Source: Halonotius sp046719765
Lineage (GTDB): Archaea > Halobacteriota > Halobacteria > Halobacteriales > Haloferacaceae
Assembly (NCBI RefSeq): GCF_046719765.1
Contig: NZ_JABEBY010000011.1
Coordinates: 1 to 64,000 of the forward strand
Direction of reading: 5' to 3'
DNA length: 64,000 nucleotides
Shown here: piece by piece, positions 14,994 to 23,799 of the stretch
How positions within the stretch are numbered: position 1 is the first letter of the stretch
How the letters are laid out: each line of letters opens with the position of its first letter
The notes under the pieces: generated by a model
The model's database searches: none
What the model was told of the DNA's origin: nothing
Seen by the model: only the letters and a program-made list of their open reading frames with translations
Program-made: the position numbers and the translations under genes

Positions 14994-17692
14994 GTACAGC
15001 ACCCAACGCCGACGGCGGCGACGAACCGGACGACCAACTCTCCCAGGCGGAAGCCGACGAGCTGATCGACGAGATCGAACGCCGGCGGTCGCTGCAGGGT
15101 GTCGCCGCCGTCGCCGTCGCGGCCATCGGCATCCTGTTTTCGGTCTTTCAGCTGTTTCTGGCGGCCAAGAGCTTCACGTTTACCGTGCCGCTGCCGCTGG
15201 TCGCCGACTGGGAGATTTCCCTGCAGTTGCTGCAGGCCAACGCGGTTCACGTCGCCTTCGCGCTGGCGATCACGTTCCTGCTGTTCCCGGCGAGTACCGG
15301 CGACGGGTTTGTCGTCCGTACTCTCGGCCGTGTCGTCCCCGCGTTGCGGCGGCAGTTCGGCGCGGACAACCCGCTGACGCGGGCGGCGGCGGGACTGCGG
15401 CGTGGGGTTCGGTGGGCGTTTCTCGATCCCGAGATGGAGCGGGTCACGGTCTTCGACCTGGTCTGTATCCTTGGGGCGGTGCTGTCGGCGTTTTACTTCC
15501 TGACGGAGTTTGCCGAGATCCAGAACATGCGGGTGTTCGGCATCGACGCCGGCCGGCCGGTGACGGCGATCTACACGTTCCTCGATCCGATCCTCGGCGG
15601 TGTGCCGTTCGTCAGCGAGTACTCCTATGCGATGGCCCTCGGCGTGATCGGCATCCTGCTGGTGCTCGAAGCCACGCGCCGGACGCTCGGCCTCCCGCTG
15701 ATGCTCATCGTGGCGAGTTTCATCGTGTATGCGCGGTGGGGCTACCTCATCAACAGCGGGACGCCCTTCCTTGGGCTGCTGGCGATCCCGGAGCTGACGT
15801 GGCCCGACATCATCCAAAACCTCTGGTACAACACCGAAAACGGCGTGTTTGGGATTCCGGTGACGGTGTCGGTGAGCTTCATCTACATCTTCATCCTCTT
15901 TGGGTCGTTCCTCGAAATGAGCGGCGCGGGCCAGTGGTTCATCGATCTCGCCTACGCCGCGACCGGCAAACGCAAAGGCGGCCCGGCGAAGGCGAGCATC
16001 CTCGCCAGCGGCTTTATGGGAACGATCTCGGGGTCATCGATCGCCAACACGGTGACGACCGGCGCGTTCACGATCCCGCTGATGAAGCGGTCGGGCTACT
16101 CCCCGGAGTTTTCGGGTGCGGTCGAATCCTCGGCGTCCTCCGGCGGGCAGATCCTCCCACCGGTGATGGGTGCGGCCGCCTTCCTGATGGTGCAGTACAC
16201 CGCAACCCCGTTCCGTGAGATCATCCTTCTGGCGACGGTTCCGGCGGTCGTCTTCTTTTTCGGCGTCTGGGTGATGGTGCATCTCAAGGCCGTCCAGGAG
16301 GGGATCGGCGGGCTCGAAGAGGAGACCGTCTCGATGGGCGAGCATCTCACACGCGGGTGGTTCTACCTCGTTCCGATCGGCCTGCTGTTGTACTACCTTA
16401 TCATCGAGCGGCTCTCGGTGTCGCGGTCGGCGTGGTTTACCCTCGTCGCCCTGGTCGCGCTGATCGCCGTCGTCTCGGCGTACAGCGAGGAGACGCGGGG
16501 CCGACTCCTCGGCGTCCTCGCCGCGGTCGTCGGCCTCGAAGTGGCGAGTTACACCCTTGCGGGCGTCCCGGTCACCGGACTTGTCGGCGGTGCCGGCGCG
16601 GGGCTGCCGCTCGGTGAGGCGGTCGGTGTCGTTGCCCCGAAGATCGGCTGGTATATGATGGTTGCCGGCGCGATCACGCTGCTCTCGCAGCCGAATCTCG
16701 ATGCGACGTTCCTCGACCTCAATCCCAAGGTCACGCAGACGACCGAGGCGGTCGGCCGCGATATCGACAGCCAGCCCGCTCGCCTCGGTGTGTTCGTCGT
16801 CAAATCGATGGATGAGGGTGCCCGCACCGCCGTCCCGGTCGTCATCGCTGTCGCCGCCGCCGGCATCATCCCCGGCGTCATCAGCGTCTCCGGACTGGGG
16901 CCGAATCTCACCTCGCTGTTGCTCGCGCTGTCGGGTGGCTCCATCGTCGTCATGCTGTTGGTGACCGCTGTCGCCAGCATCATCCTCGGGATGGGGATGC
17001 CGACGACGGTGACCTACATCATCCTGATCTCGATGCTGGCGAGCCCGCTCGTGGAGTTCGGGATTCCGCTGTTGGCGGCGCATCTGTTCATCCTGTATTT
17101 CGGTGTCATCGCCGACATCACGCCGCCGGTGGCGGTGGCCGCCTACGCCGCCAGCGGGGTCGCCAAATCCGATCCCTTCGAGACGGGCATCAAGGCGTTC
17201 TCGTTGTCGTTGAACAAGGCGATCGTCCCCTTCGCGTTCGTCCTCGCGCCGGGGATCGTCCTGTTGCGTGAGAAATCCAACGCCGCCGAGCTACCGATCC
17301 GCGATCAGTACCGCGTCGTCGGCTTCAGCGATCTGGCCGAACTCTCCTACTCTATCCCGGAGATACTTATCCCGGTCGTCGGCGTCTTCATCGGGGTGAT
17401 CGCCCTTGGGGCGACCGTCATCGGGACGCTCTACACCCGCGTCGATTCGGTCAGTCGGGCCGCCTTCGCGCTCAGCTCCCTGCTGTTGATGGCACCAGGG
17501 CTTCTCTCGGCGAGCGTCTTCGACCTGCTCGGATTGGTCGGCGTGACGCTCTCCCCTGACGCGCTGCTGTTGGATCTGGCACTCCGCGGGGCCGGCCTCG
17601 CGCTGTTCGCCGTGCTCGTGATCCAGAACCGGCGCAAACGCGACACCGGGAGCAGCGAGCCGGGCGCGACTGTCGCCCCCGAGAGTTCCTAA
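14990..17692 (+). CDS. TRAP transporter fused permease (DctQM)
   Basis: 900 residues, many hydrophobic helices. The N-terminal part (about 30-230) is the 4-TM DctQ-like region, and the remainder the DctM-like region. Characteristic segments include GSFLEMSGAGQWFIDLAYAATG, the ASGFMGTISGSSIANTVTTGAFTIPLMK block, SASSGGQILPPVMGAAAFLM, and LGMGMPTTVTYIILI followed by DITPPVAVAAYAASG. These define the TRAP 4TM/12TM fusion family. With the TAXI lipoprotein it forms a Na+-driven secondary importer. The C-terminal extension of several helices is typical for the fusion group. Confidence 0.94.
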   Translation: MSTAPNADGGDEPDDQLSQAEADELIDEIERRRSLQGVAAVAVAAIGILFSVFQLFLAAKSFTFTVPLPLVADWEISLQLLQANAVHVAFALAITFLLFPASTGDGFVVRTLGRVVPALRRQFGADNPLTRAAAGLRRGVRWAFLDPEMERVTVFDLVCILGAVLSAFYFLTEFAEIQNMRVFGIDAGRPVTAIYTFLDPILGGVPFVSEYSYAMALGVIGILLVLEATRRTLGLPLMLIVASFIVYARWGYLINSGTPFLGLLAIPELTWPDIIQNLWYNTENGVFGIPVTVSVSFIYIFILFGSFLEMSGAGQWFIDLAYAATGKRKGGPAKASILASGFMGTISGSSIANTVTTGAFTIPLMKRSGYSPEFSGAVESSASSGGQILPPVMGAAAFLMVQYTATPFREIILLATVPAVVFFFGVWVMVHLKAVQEGIGGLEEETVSMGEHLTRGWFYLVPIGLLLYYLIIERLSVSRSAWFTLVALVALIAVVSAYSEETRGRLLGVLAAVVGLEVASYTLAGVPVTGLVGGAGAGLPLGEAVGVVAPKIGWYMMVAGAITLLSQPNLDATFLDLNPKVTQTTEAVGRDIDSQPARLGVFVVKSMDEGARTAVPVVIAVAAAGIIPGVISVSGLGPNLTSLLLALSGGSIVVMLLVTAVASIILGMGMPTTVTYIILISMLASPLVEFGIPLLAAHLFILYFGVIADITPPVAVAAYAASGVAKSDPFETGIKAFSLSLNKAIVPFAFVLAPGIVLLREKSNAAELPIRDQYRVVGFSDLAELSYSIPEILIPVVGVFIGVIALGATVIGTLYTRVDSVSRAAFALSSLLLMAPGLLSASVFDLLGLVGVTLSPDALLLDLALRGAGLALFAVLVIQNRRKRDTGSSEPGATVAPESS

Positions 17693-17764
17693 TCGGTCTC
17701 GACAGCCCGCTTTTTCGCCGACTTCGCCCGCTACGTTTAGGCTGCTCGCCAACCGAGAGACGGT

Positions 17765-18667
17765 ATGTTCGCGGCTATCGACCGGCAGCTCACCGTCGAT
17801 CTCGGCGGGCGGAACGTCCAACCGCTGTACGCCGCCGCCCGCAACGACGAGCCACTGGTCGCCGCCGCCGCAACGCCACTTTTCGCGGCCGCCGCAGCCG
17901 GCGAGTCGGTCGTGCTCACGACCGGGTTTCCGATTCCGCCGTCGAACGAGCCCGAAACTGACGGCCCGCTCGGGACGGTCGCCCTGGCGGGCGCGCTCGC
18001 CGACCTCGGCGCGAAGCCGGTCGTCGTCACCGAACCACGGGTCGAACCGGCGATCACCGCTGTCGCCGACGCCCTCGGGGTCGAGCCGCCGGAGACCGTC
18101 TCGCTCGCGCCGTCGGACTCGGCGGCCGCCGCGAAGACCGCGCGGTCGCTGCTCGACCGCGAGCCCGGAGCCGTCGTCGCCGTCGAGAAACCCGGCCCGA
18201 CCGCCGACGGCAGCTATCGCACCGCGGCCGGCGAGGACATTACCGCCCGCGTCGCCGACATCGAGCCGCTGTTCGCGGCGGCCCGTGAGCGAGGGATTCC
18301 GACCGTCGGCGTCGGCGACGGCGGCAACGAGGTTGGGATGGGGGTGGTTCAGTCGGCCGTCGAGCAGCATATCGACAACGGCGAGACGATCGCCTGCCGG
18401 ACGCCGGTCGACGCGCTCGTCGTTGCCGGCGTCTCGAACTGGGGAGCCTACGGCGTCGTCGCCGCGCTGTCGCTCACAGCTGGCCGCGAGCTACTGCACA
18501 CGGGCCCCACCGAGCGGGAGCTGCTGGCGGCGGCTGTCGAGGCCGGCTGTATCGACGGCGTCACCGGCGAGGCAACGCCGTCAGTCGATGGGATTCCCGG
18601 CACTATTCACGCGGACGTTGTCGATCTGTTAGGCGATATCTGTACGACCGAGATCGACACCGACTGA
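17765..18667 (+). CDS. D-glutamate cyclase-like protein (DUF4392)
   Basis: 300 residues. The family hallmark VGVGDGGNEVGMG (about 180-192) is present, with TGFPIPPSNEPETDGPLG at the phosphate/substrate end and VVAGVSNWGAYG near the C-terminus. The homologous mammalian and bacterial proteins convert D-glutamate to 5-oxo-D-proline. It lies 72 bp after the TRAP permease on the same strand. Together with the known glutamate binding of some TAXI proteins, this suggests a glutamate uptake and turnover unit. The linkage is inferred. Confidence 0.85.
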   Translation: MFAAIDRQLTVDLGGRNVQPLYAAARNDEPLVAAAATPLFAAAAAGESVVLTTGFPIPPSNEPETDGPLGTVALAGALADLGAKPVVVTEPRVEPAITAVADALGVEPPETVSLAPSDSAAAAKTARSLLDREPGAVVAVEKPGPTADGSYRTAAGEDITARVADIEPLFAAARERGIPTVGVGDGGNEVGMGVVQSAVEQHIDNGETIACRTPVDALVVAGVSNWGAYGVVAALSLTAGRELLHTGPTERELLAAAVEAGCIDGVTGEATPSVDGIPGTIHADVVDLLGDICTTEIDTD

Positions 18668-18733
18668 CGTACGGGCCTGCTGGTGTCACTCGTGGGTTGT
18701 TGAGTGCGGTCGGAAATCCCGGAGCAGACGCTA

Positions 18734-18982
18734 TCAGCGGTTGCGGTCGATCCAGTCACAGAAGGCGTCGAAATCGTTGGCACCAGCACTGTCGGCGATA
18801 TCACGGAGCGTCCCCTGCCGTAGTTCGTCGTGCAGCGGGACGGTCGCGTGTCGGCGGTCGTCGTCGTTGGTCGGATGTTCGTCGTAGAGCTGGGCGTGGT
18901 CGCCGGCTGTGCGACGCCACTCGAAGTTGCCGGCATTGACGAGTACTTTGGCGATCTCGTAGCCCGAGAATACTCGGCTCAT
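18734..18982 (-). CDS. hicA: HicA-family toxin
   Basis: 82 residues. It matches the HicA double-stranded-RNA-binding-like fold: an N-terminal helix (SGYEIAKVLVNAGNF), then WRRTAGDHAQLY with the conserved His, VPLHDELRQGTLRDIADSAG, and a final helix. HicA toxins cleave mRNA. It starts 3 bp after the hicB stop, so order is antitoxin then toxin, the less common hicBA arrangement. Confidence 0.88.
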   Translation of the reverse strand: MSRVFSGYEIAKVLVNAGNFEWRRTAGDHAQLYDEHPTNDDDRRHATVPLHDELRQGTLRDIADSAGANDFDAFCDWIDRNR

Positions 18983-18985
18983 CCG

Positions 18986-19243
18986 CTACTCAAGTACGTC
19001 CGGCGGTTCCTCTTGGCCGGTGACGTTGTCTTCTGGGTCGATCCCGGCCTCGCGGAGTTCCTCGTCGGTCGGCTCCTCGCCGATCTCGCCGTTGTGGAGC
19101 GCGACGGCCTCGTCGAGGTTGTCGAGGGCTGTCTTCCGGGTTTCGCCCTGGCTCGTGACGCCGGTTTCGGTGTCTCTGGCGATCCACCAGTCGCCGTCTT
19201 TCGTGAGCGTAATCGTCGGCTCAACGCCGGTGCTCATACTCAT
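18986..19243 (-). CDS. hicB: HicB-family antitoxin
   Basis: 85 residues. The partial RNase H-like HicB fold is visible: ITLTKDGDWWIARDTETGVTSQGETRKTALDNLDEAV, then an acidic tail. No separate C-terminal DNA-binding domain is apparent, so repression may need the short N-terminal region or complex formation. The gene starts beside the palindrome at 19244-19257. Confidence 0.87.
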   Translation of the reverse strand: MSMSTGVEPTITLTKDGDWWIARDTETGVTSQGETRKTALDNLDEAVALHNGEIGEEPTDEELREAGIDPEDNVTGQEEPPDVLE

Positions 19244-19257
19244 CTGTTGGGAAACAG
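19244..19257 (-). promoter_or_regulatory. hicBA operator-like palindrome
   Basis: CTGTT-GGGA-AACAG, a perfect 5-bp inverted repeat directly adjoining the hicB start codon (CAT at 19241-19243 on the plus strand). A TATA-like CTTATA lies further upstream on the minus strand. Confidence 0.45.
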
Positions 19258-19457
19258 CGCGTATAAGCGTTGGTGCGGGGTCTCGGCGAGGGTCAGGGGT
19301 GCCCGCTCTATGGGTTCGACACCTTCGTTCGAGCGACAGTGGCCGTCTGAGTGCTTCCTCGCAGCCGGCATCGGAATTCTATATCGCGCTATACAATTTA
19401 TCACAGTCGAATTCCGGGACTCGTCGGGCTTTTAGGCCGTGCGGGCGAGGCTTTGCT

Positions 19458-20372
19458 ATGGTTGACAACATCGCCGGGTTCTTTCGGGAGCTTGAACCCG
19501 CGGACTTCTATCTGCTGTCGGGGGTCGAGCAGGGGATGCGCTTTTCGGAGTGGGTGCAACGCGAGGAGCTCCCGAAGTATGCCGAGCTCACGACCGAGGA
19601 GGTCGACTACCGGCTCGATCGCTGTATGCGCCACGAGCTGATCGAGCGCAAGACGATTCAGTACGAGGGCTACCAGCTCACCTTCGAGGGGTACGACGCC
19701 CTCGCCCTCCGGACGTTCGCCGAGCGCGATACCATCGAGGGCGTCGGCGCGCCGCTGGGCGTCGGCAAGGAAAGTGACGTCTACGAGGTACAGTCGTTTC
19801 GCCCCATGGCCCTGAAATATCACCGCGAGGGCTATACGAACTTCCGGGAGGTCGCCCGCGAACGGGAGTACACCGCCGACCGGGATCACGTCTCGTGGCT
19901 CTACACCGCCCGGCAGGCCGCCGAGCGGGAGTTTGAGACGCTCGAAGGGCTGTATCCCGACGTGTCGGTGCCGCGGCCGGTCGACCAGAACCGCCATGCG
20001 ATCGTCATGGAGAAACTCACCGGCGCGGAGCTCTCACACGCCGAACTGGAATCCGCGCAGGTCGTTGGCGTGTTGGAGCTGATCATCGACGAGATGGCCG
20101 CCGCCTACGATGCGGGCTACGTTCACGCCGACATGAGCGAGTACAACGTCTTCGTCGACACCGATGGCGTGACGATCTTCGATTGGCCCCAAGCCGTCGA
20201 CACCGACCACGACAACGCCCGCGAACTGCTCGAACGCGACCTTGAGAACATCTACAGCTACTTCCGTCGGAAGTATCCCCGAGAAACCCCGGAATCGGTC
20301 GATCTGGACGCTGTCGCCGACGATATTGTGCGCGACGAATTTGACGGGATGCAGGCCTATCTAAGTTCATAA
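19458..20372 (+). CDS. rio2: RIO2-family serine protein kinase/ATPase
   Basis: 304 residues from the ATG at 19458. An N-terminal winged helix (about 1-85) precedes the RIO kinase domain: the nucleotide loop GVGKESDVYEV with LKYHREG, the catalytic loop HADMSEYNVFV, and the metal-binding IFDWPQAVD. Rio2 acts in late 40S/30S ribosomal subunit maturation. All motifs are intact. It is monocistronic, downstream of the divergent hicBA. Confidence 0.95.
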   Translation: MVDNIAGFFRELEPADFYLLSGVEQGMRFSEWVQREELPKYAELTTEEVDYRLDRCMRHELIERKTIQYEGYQLTFEGYDALALRTFAERDTIEGVGAPLGVGKESDVYEVQSFRPMALKYHREGYTNFREVAREREYTADRDHVSWLYTARQAAEREFETLEGLYPDVSVPRPVDQNRHAIVMEKLTGAELSHAELESAQVVGVLELIIDEMAAAYDAGYVHADMSEYNVFVDTDGVTIFDWPQAVDTDHDNARELLERDLENIYSYFRRKYPRETPESVDLDAVADDIVRDEFDGMQAYLSS

Positions 20373-20475
20373 ACTGTTGAGCGCGATACAAAATTCGATA
20401 CGGCGCGACAGACAGAAGTTCGGGAGGTTGTGAGAACGCGAACAGTCATTGGGCCGGAAGGGCTGTCTGTGAATA

Positions 20476-21609
20476 ATGCCGGAACGGAAGAATCAGCACT
20501 ATGTCCCCCAGCACTATCTTCAAGGCTGGTCTACCGACGATTATATTGGGATCTACCATCTTGAAAAAAGGGATCTTCCTACTACCCATACTAGCAACGT
20601 CTGCTCGAAAGACTATCTGTACGGACAACCGCCGCATATCGAATCGGCTCTAGGCAAGCTAGAAGAGATACAGCACGAACCCCTCGCCAGCCTTCGATCT
20701 GGAGATAGCTTGAACGAACTCTCCAATTCTGAGTTGATGTTGCTTTTGTCGTTTGTCATGACACAGCGAACTCGCTCACTATTCACTCAGAAAGATATTG
20801 AAGCAGGTGACCATCTCCTTCGAGACGGCGTTCGGGACGATATTAACAACGACCGATATGACGAATATATTGAGTGGACGACTGAACTCTCAGAAGACGA
20901 AAAAATAGAGACGCTGGTCGAAGCGTCAGTTCTCGGTATTCATTTCAAGCATATGATGCTTGGTGTCTTGGGACATTTCGCCATCCAAGACCTCGAAGCA
21001 GTGATGCTACGCAACCTTACTAATAACAAATTTGTTACTTCTGACATTCCGCCTGTCTTCGACAATCCACGCTTTAGATCACAAACACTCGCCGGCGTGA
21101 GCGAGCGAGGGCTACAGATATTTTGCCCGATAGACCCGACCCGACTACTGTTACTCTATGATCCGGCGATTTATTCCATCAAATCGAACAGCCAACGGGA
21201 GGTGATCATCAAATCACCATCTGTCGTCGATGAATTGAATCTACTTCAGTACCACAACGCAGAAAATATCATCATGCACGGTGGGAACGACATATCTTAT
21301 CTCGACCGGCTTGCTGATGAAAGAGACAGCGTTCGTCGTCGGGACTCGATAACCCAAGAACAGGAAATTGAGGGGGAAACATACGAGATTGATAAGATCC
21401 CACCATACCAAGTTCCGGGTATTACTCCCGATATACCGGGGGAAACCACTCGCTACGATATTGGGTACACCGCTCCCCGACCACAATCACAGGTGAACCG
21501 AACGAAGGCACTCGTGAGCGAAATCATGAACAGATCAGAAGGATTCCCGGATATGGGGCTTGTGACAGCTATTCAGTTTATGGAGAATTTGGTCACTGAA
21601 CCAGCTTAA
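20476..21609 (+). CDS. DUF4238 domain protein, probably acquired
   Basis: 377 residues. The N-terminus NQHYVPQHYLQGW is the DUF4238 signature. The internal segments LLLSFVMTQRTRS and NKFVTSDIPPV are also typical. Members are scattered in bacteria and archaea, often in variable regions, with no known biochemical function. GC is visibly lower than in the flanking rio2 and vapBC genes, suggesting horizontal acquisition as a single gene. There is no membrane segment. Confidence 0.85.
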   Translation: MPERKNQHYVPQHYLQGWSTDDYIGIYHLEKRDLPTTHTSNVCSKDYLYGQPPHIESALGKLEEIQHEPLASLRSGDSLNELSNSELMLLLSFVMTQRTRSLFTQKDIEAGDHLLRDGVRDDINNDRYDEYIEWTTELSEDEKIETLVEASVLGIHFKHMMLGVLGHFAIQDLEAVMLRNLTNNKFVTSDIPPVFDNPRFRSQTLAGVSERGLQIFCPIDPTRLLLLYDPAIYSIKSNSQREVIIKSPSVVDELNLLQYHNAENIIMHGGNDISYLDRLADERDSVRRRDSITQEQEIEGETYEIDKIPPYQVPGITPDIPGETTRYDIGYTAPRPQSQVNRTKALVSEIMNRSEGFPDMGLVTAIQFMENLVTEPA

Positions 21610-21674
21610 CCAATCGGTGGATTGCGAACGACAGGAAATATTCGTCTGATTTCGCTGCTTCCGATGGGCGGTGC

Positions 21675-22112
21675 TCACGCGGGTTCGGTTCGAAAGCGTT
21701 TGATGCTCGGTTCAAATTTGTTGTCATCTTCGACGGCGTCGAAATCGTCGTCGGCACCGACCAACAGCGTCACTCCCTCGCAGTCGCCGTCAAGATCGAC
21801 CGCGGCAGCGACGGCGTAGGCGTCGCCGACGGCCAGCGCGTGCTTGCGTTTCAGCTCTGATGCCGTCCGCCAGCAGTCGTCGATCTCGTACTCGGTGAGG
21901 CCCACCTCCCGAAGGCGACGAATGTGGGCGTCGGCCTGCTCGGGAGACGCCTTCCGCGCTGCAATATACCGGACTTCCGCGAGCGTGATCGTCGCCACGT
22001 AGCCCGCGCGGTCGCCATCGTAAACGCGGTCGAGCCACTCCTCGACTGTCTCGGCTCCCGGCTCGTCGAAGGCGAAGGCGACCAGCGGCTCGGCGTCGAA
22101 GACGACCGTCAT
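21675..22112 (-). CDS. vapC: VapC-type PIN-domain toxin
   Basis: 145 residues. PIN acidic residues: Asp6 in VVFDAEPL, Glu in ITLAEVRY, Asp in VGDAYAVAAA and GADDDFD near the C-terminus. It overlaps the AbrB-like antitoxin by 4 bp (ATGA, 22109-22112). It is a different lineage from the VapC at 11100. Confidence 0.87.
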   Translation of the reverse strand: MTVVFDAEPLVAFAFDEPGAETVEEWLDRVYDGDRAGYVATITLAEVRYIAARKASPEQADAHIRRLREVGLTEYEIDDCWRTASELKRKHALAVGDAYAVAAAVDLDGDCEGVTLLVGADDDFDAVEDDNKFEPSIKRFRTEPA

Positions 22113-22390
22113 TTCTCGTCGAGGCCGTGTCTGGCGTCGAGATCGGCTTTCTCCCGCTGTCGTTCGTCTCGGAGCATCTCGGTCGCGGCTGTCTCGCCGG
22201 CCTCGTCGGCCAGCGCGCCACGGAGTTCCGACGGTCGTTTGACCGGCCGGATGATGACCTCGCCGTCGCGCTCGACGAACCGGACGCGACCCGGCGTCTC
22301 GATGTGAAGCTTCTCGCGGAAGGCTTTCGGGATCGTCGCCTGCCCTTTGCTCGTGACGGCAACGGTGGTTCCCTCCTCGGCGTCGCTCAT
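22109..22390 (-). CDS. vapB: AbrB/SpoVT-type antitoxin (VapB)
   Basis: 93 residues. The N-terminal swapped-hairpin AbrB domain (TTVAVTSKGQATIPKAFREKL, then PGRVRFVERDGEVIIRP) binds DNA. An acidic helical tail then contacts the PIN toxin. The inverted repeat at 22409-22434 just upstream is the likely autoregulatory site. Confidence 0.9.
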   Translation of the reverse strand: MSDAEEGTTVAVTSKGQATIPKAFREKLHIETPGRVRFVERDGEVIIRPVKRPSELRGALADEAGETAATEMLRDERQREKADLDARHGLDEK

Positions 22391-22408
22391 ATGTACTAGT
22401 TAGTCGTC

Positions 22409-22434
22409 AGTATTACTTCAAATTTTGTAATACT
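22409..22434 (-). promoter_or_regulatory. vapBC (AbrB-type) operator
   Basis: AGTATTAC-N10-GTAATACT, a perfect 8-bp inverted repeat with an AT-rich 10-nt spacer. It ends 18 bp upstream of the antitoxin start. Arm spacing of about one helical turn suits a dimeric or tetrameric AbrB-type repressor. Confidence 0.65.
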
Positions 22435-22499
22435 CTACTCCCCCAACGCGATGACACTCCCACAACAATCAGGTAGCTGGACGACGACCCCCCGCATCG

Positions 22500-22673
22500 A
22501 TGAGCGAAGCCGATCCCATCGCACACATCGACCTTGCTGACGTACAGACGAAGACGGGCGACTACCACGATGTCGGTGCCGAGATCTATCCGAGCTGGGT
22601 GCGGATCGAGGACGACACCGGGTGCCGGTGGATCGCCCGCGACACTGTCACCGAAATCTTCGAACGCGAGTAG
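22500..22673 (+). CDS. Small 57-residue conserved protein
   Basis: ATG at 22500, stop TAG at 22671-22673, 57 codons. The protein is acidic and soluble with a WVRIEDDTGCRWIARDTV strand pattern. It is supported by a second, decayed copy at 23610-23766 in which DVQTKTG and the RWIARDT segment are still recognisable. No function is known. In both copies it precedes a proC sequence, which suggests ancestral linkage to proline biosynthesis. Confidence 0.65.
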   Translation: MSEADPIAHIDLADVQTKTGDYHDVGAEIYPSWVRIEDDTGCRWIARDTVTEIFERE

Positions 22674-22693
22674 CCAGCAAACGCAACGTCGCT

Positions 22694-22960
22694 ATGACCG
22701 GCTCGCCCGCTTGCCCAGCGATAACTCATCGCAGCGGTGTTGGCCCCGGCAACACAGGCGGGGCGCTCCTGTCGGGCCTCGCTCACAGCGGCGAACACAC
22801 CCCCGTCGGCTGCGAGCCCGACCCTGACGGCCACGCGACCCAGCCCGTCTGGCGTTCCGCACCGACGACTGAGGGGTCGTCATCTCGATCACCGACCAGA
22901 CAGCCACAATCGTCAACCGGGCGTCGTTCCCTCTCACGCCGATGGTCACAGAGTGGCCCG
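22694..22960 (+). pseudogene. Degenerate 5' fragment of proC
   Basis: Starting at the ATG 22694, the plus-strand frame aligns without gaps to the first 49 codons of the intact proC at 23800; I count 31 identical residues by hand. The Rossmann motif GCGNMGG has decayed to GPGNTGG. After about 22840 similarity weakens. A short stretch near 22875-22960 may derive from the VISI and NIVRLMP region after internal deletion. The rest of proC is missing, and the frame runs on opposite the CBS gene. Confidence 0.75.
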
Positions 22961-22972
22961 GTATGCGGTCTA

Positions 22973-23383
22973 CTACTCCGTCCCGCTGCTATCCATGTAG
23001 GTGAGATGAGCGGTGAGGTCTGTCGTCGACAGCATCCCGACCACGGTGTCATCGCTATCGACAACGGGCAGATGTTGGATCTGTCCGGTAAGCATCTTTA
23101 TCGCGGCGTCCTGAATCGACTCCGCCGGGTCGGTTGTCGTCACGTCTTCGGTCATGTAGTCGCCGACGGTCGCATCCGCGGGGATGGCCCCATCCGAGAC
23201 GAGTTCCGCGAGATCAGTACAGGTGAGAATCCCGGCTATCTGCCCATCGTCGTCAAGGGCCACCAGCGAGCCGGCTTCCTTTTCGAGAATGGTGCCAGCG
23301 GCCGACTCGACCCCCTCATCTGCGGTGACGGTTACAAGATCGGTCGTCATGAGTTGCTCGACTGGAACGGCTTCGATTTCCAT
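22973..23383 (-). CDS. CBS-domain pair protein
   Basis: 136 residues, two tandem CBS domains (about 8-62 and 73-130). Characteristic pieces are LMTTDLVTVTADEGVESAAGTI, VGDYMTEDVTTTDPAESIQDAA and GQIQHLPVVDSDDTVVGMLSTTDL. CBS pairs usually sense adenosyl nucleotides. There is no effector domain, so it probably acts as a stand-alone regulator. It lies between the two halves of the proC duplication on the opposite strand, with AT-rich promoter sequence at 23384-23460. Confidence 0.9.
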   Translation of the reverse strand: MEIEAVPVEQLMTTDLVTVTADEGVESAAGTILEKEAGSLVALDDDGQIAGILTCTDLAELVSDGAIPADATVGDYMTEDVTTTDPAESIQDAAIKMLTGQIQHLPVVDSDDTVVGMLSTTDLTAHLTYMDSSGTE

Positions 23384-23609
23384 ACTGCTAGTTTGCGTGA
23401 TTTATATTGATAAATATTGGTGTAGGGAAGAAATTACGGCACATATGTTTTGCTAATCTGGTGATAACGATTGACTGTACAGGTAGCCCACCGCTCGTCA
23501 CCACGCAACTGTCACAAGCCATCGCCCCGGCCGCCAGCAGCCACTGTGTCGGCCGACAGAGTATCAGCCAGGTGGTGGCTGTGAACGCTGCGTTCCATTG
23601 TCACCAGGG

Positions 23610-23766
23610 CCGATCACGACCATCGATCTTGCCAGCGTACAGACGAAGACAGGCCATTACTCCGCTATCGCTGCTGAAACCGCTCCGCGTTGGTGTGGAT
23701 CGAGGATGACACCGCCGTTCGGTGGATCGCCCGCGATACGATCAGCGAGTATCCGAACGCGAGTCG
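23610..23766 (+). pseudogene. Decayed copy of the 57-residue protein gene
   Basis: The DNA matches 22500-22673 over most of its length. The start codon is lost, and a one-base deletion near 23694 (GTG reduced to TG in the PSWVRIED region) splits the frame. The end is altered by a further indel. In the shifted frame WIARDT is still readable. It directly precedes intact proC, mirroring the order at 22500-22694. Confidence 0.75.
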
Positions 23767-23799
23767 GCGGCCGCCCGCGAGGGCGAAATCAAAGTGCCT

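Noticed and set aside
14896..16218. 440-codon plus-strand frame overlapping the TRAP permease
   Set aside because: Arg-rich composition typical of a wrong frame; the permease frame has the family motifs.
22622..23410. 262-codon plus-strand frame
   Set aside because: It is a mosaic of the degenerate proC fragment and the antisense of the CBS gene, not a functional gene.
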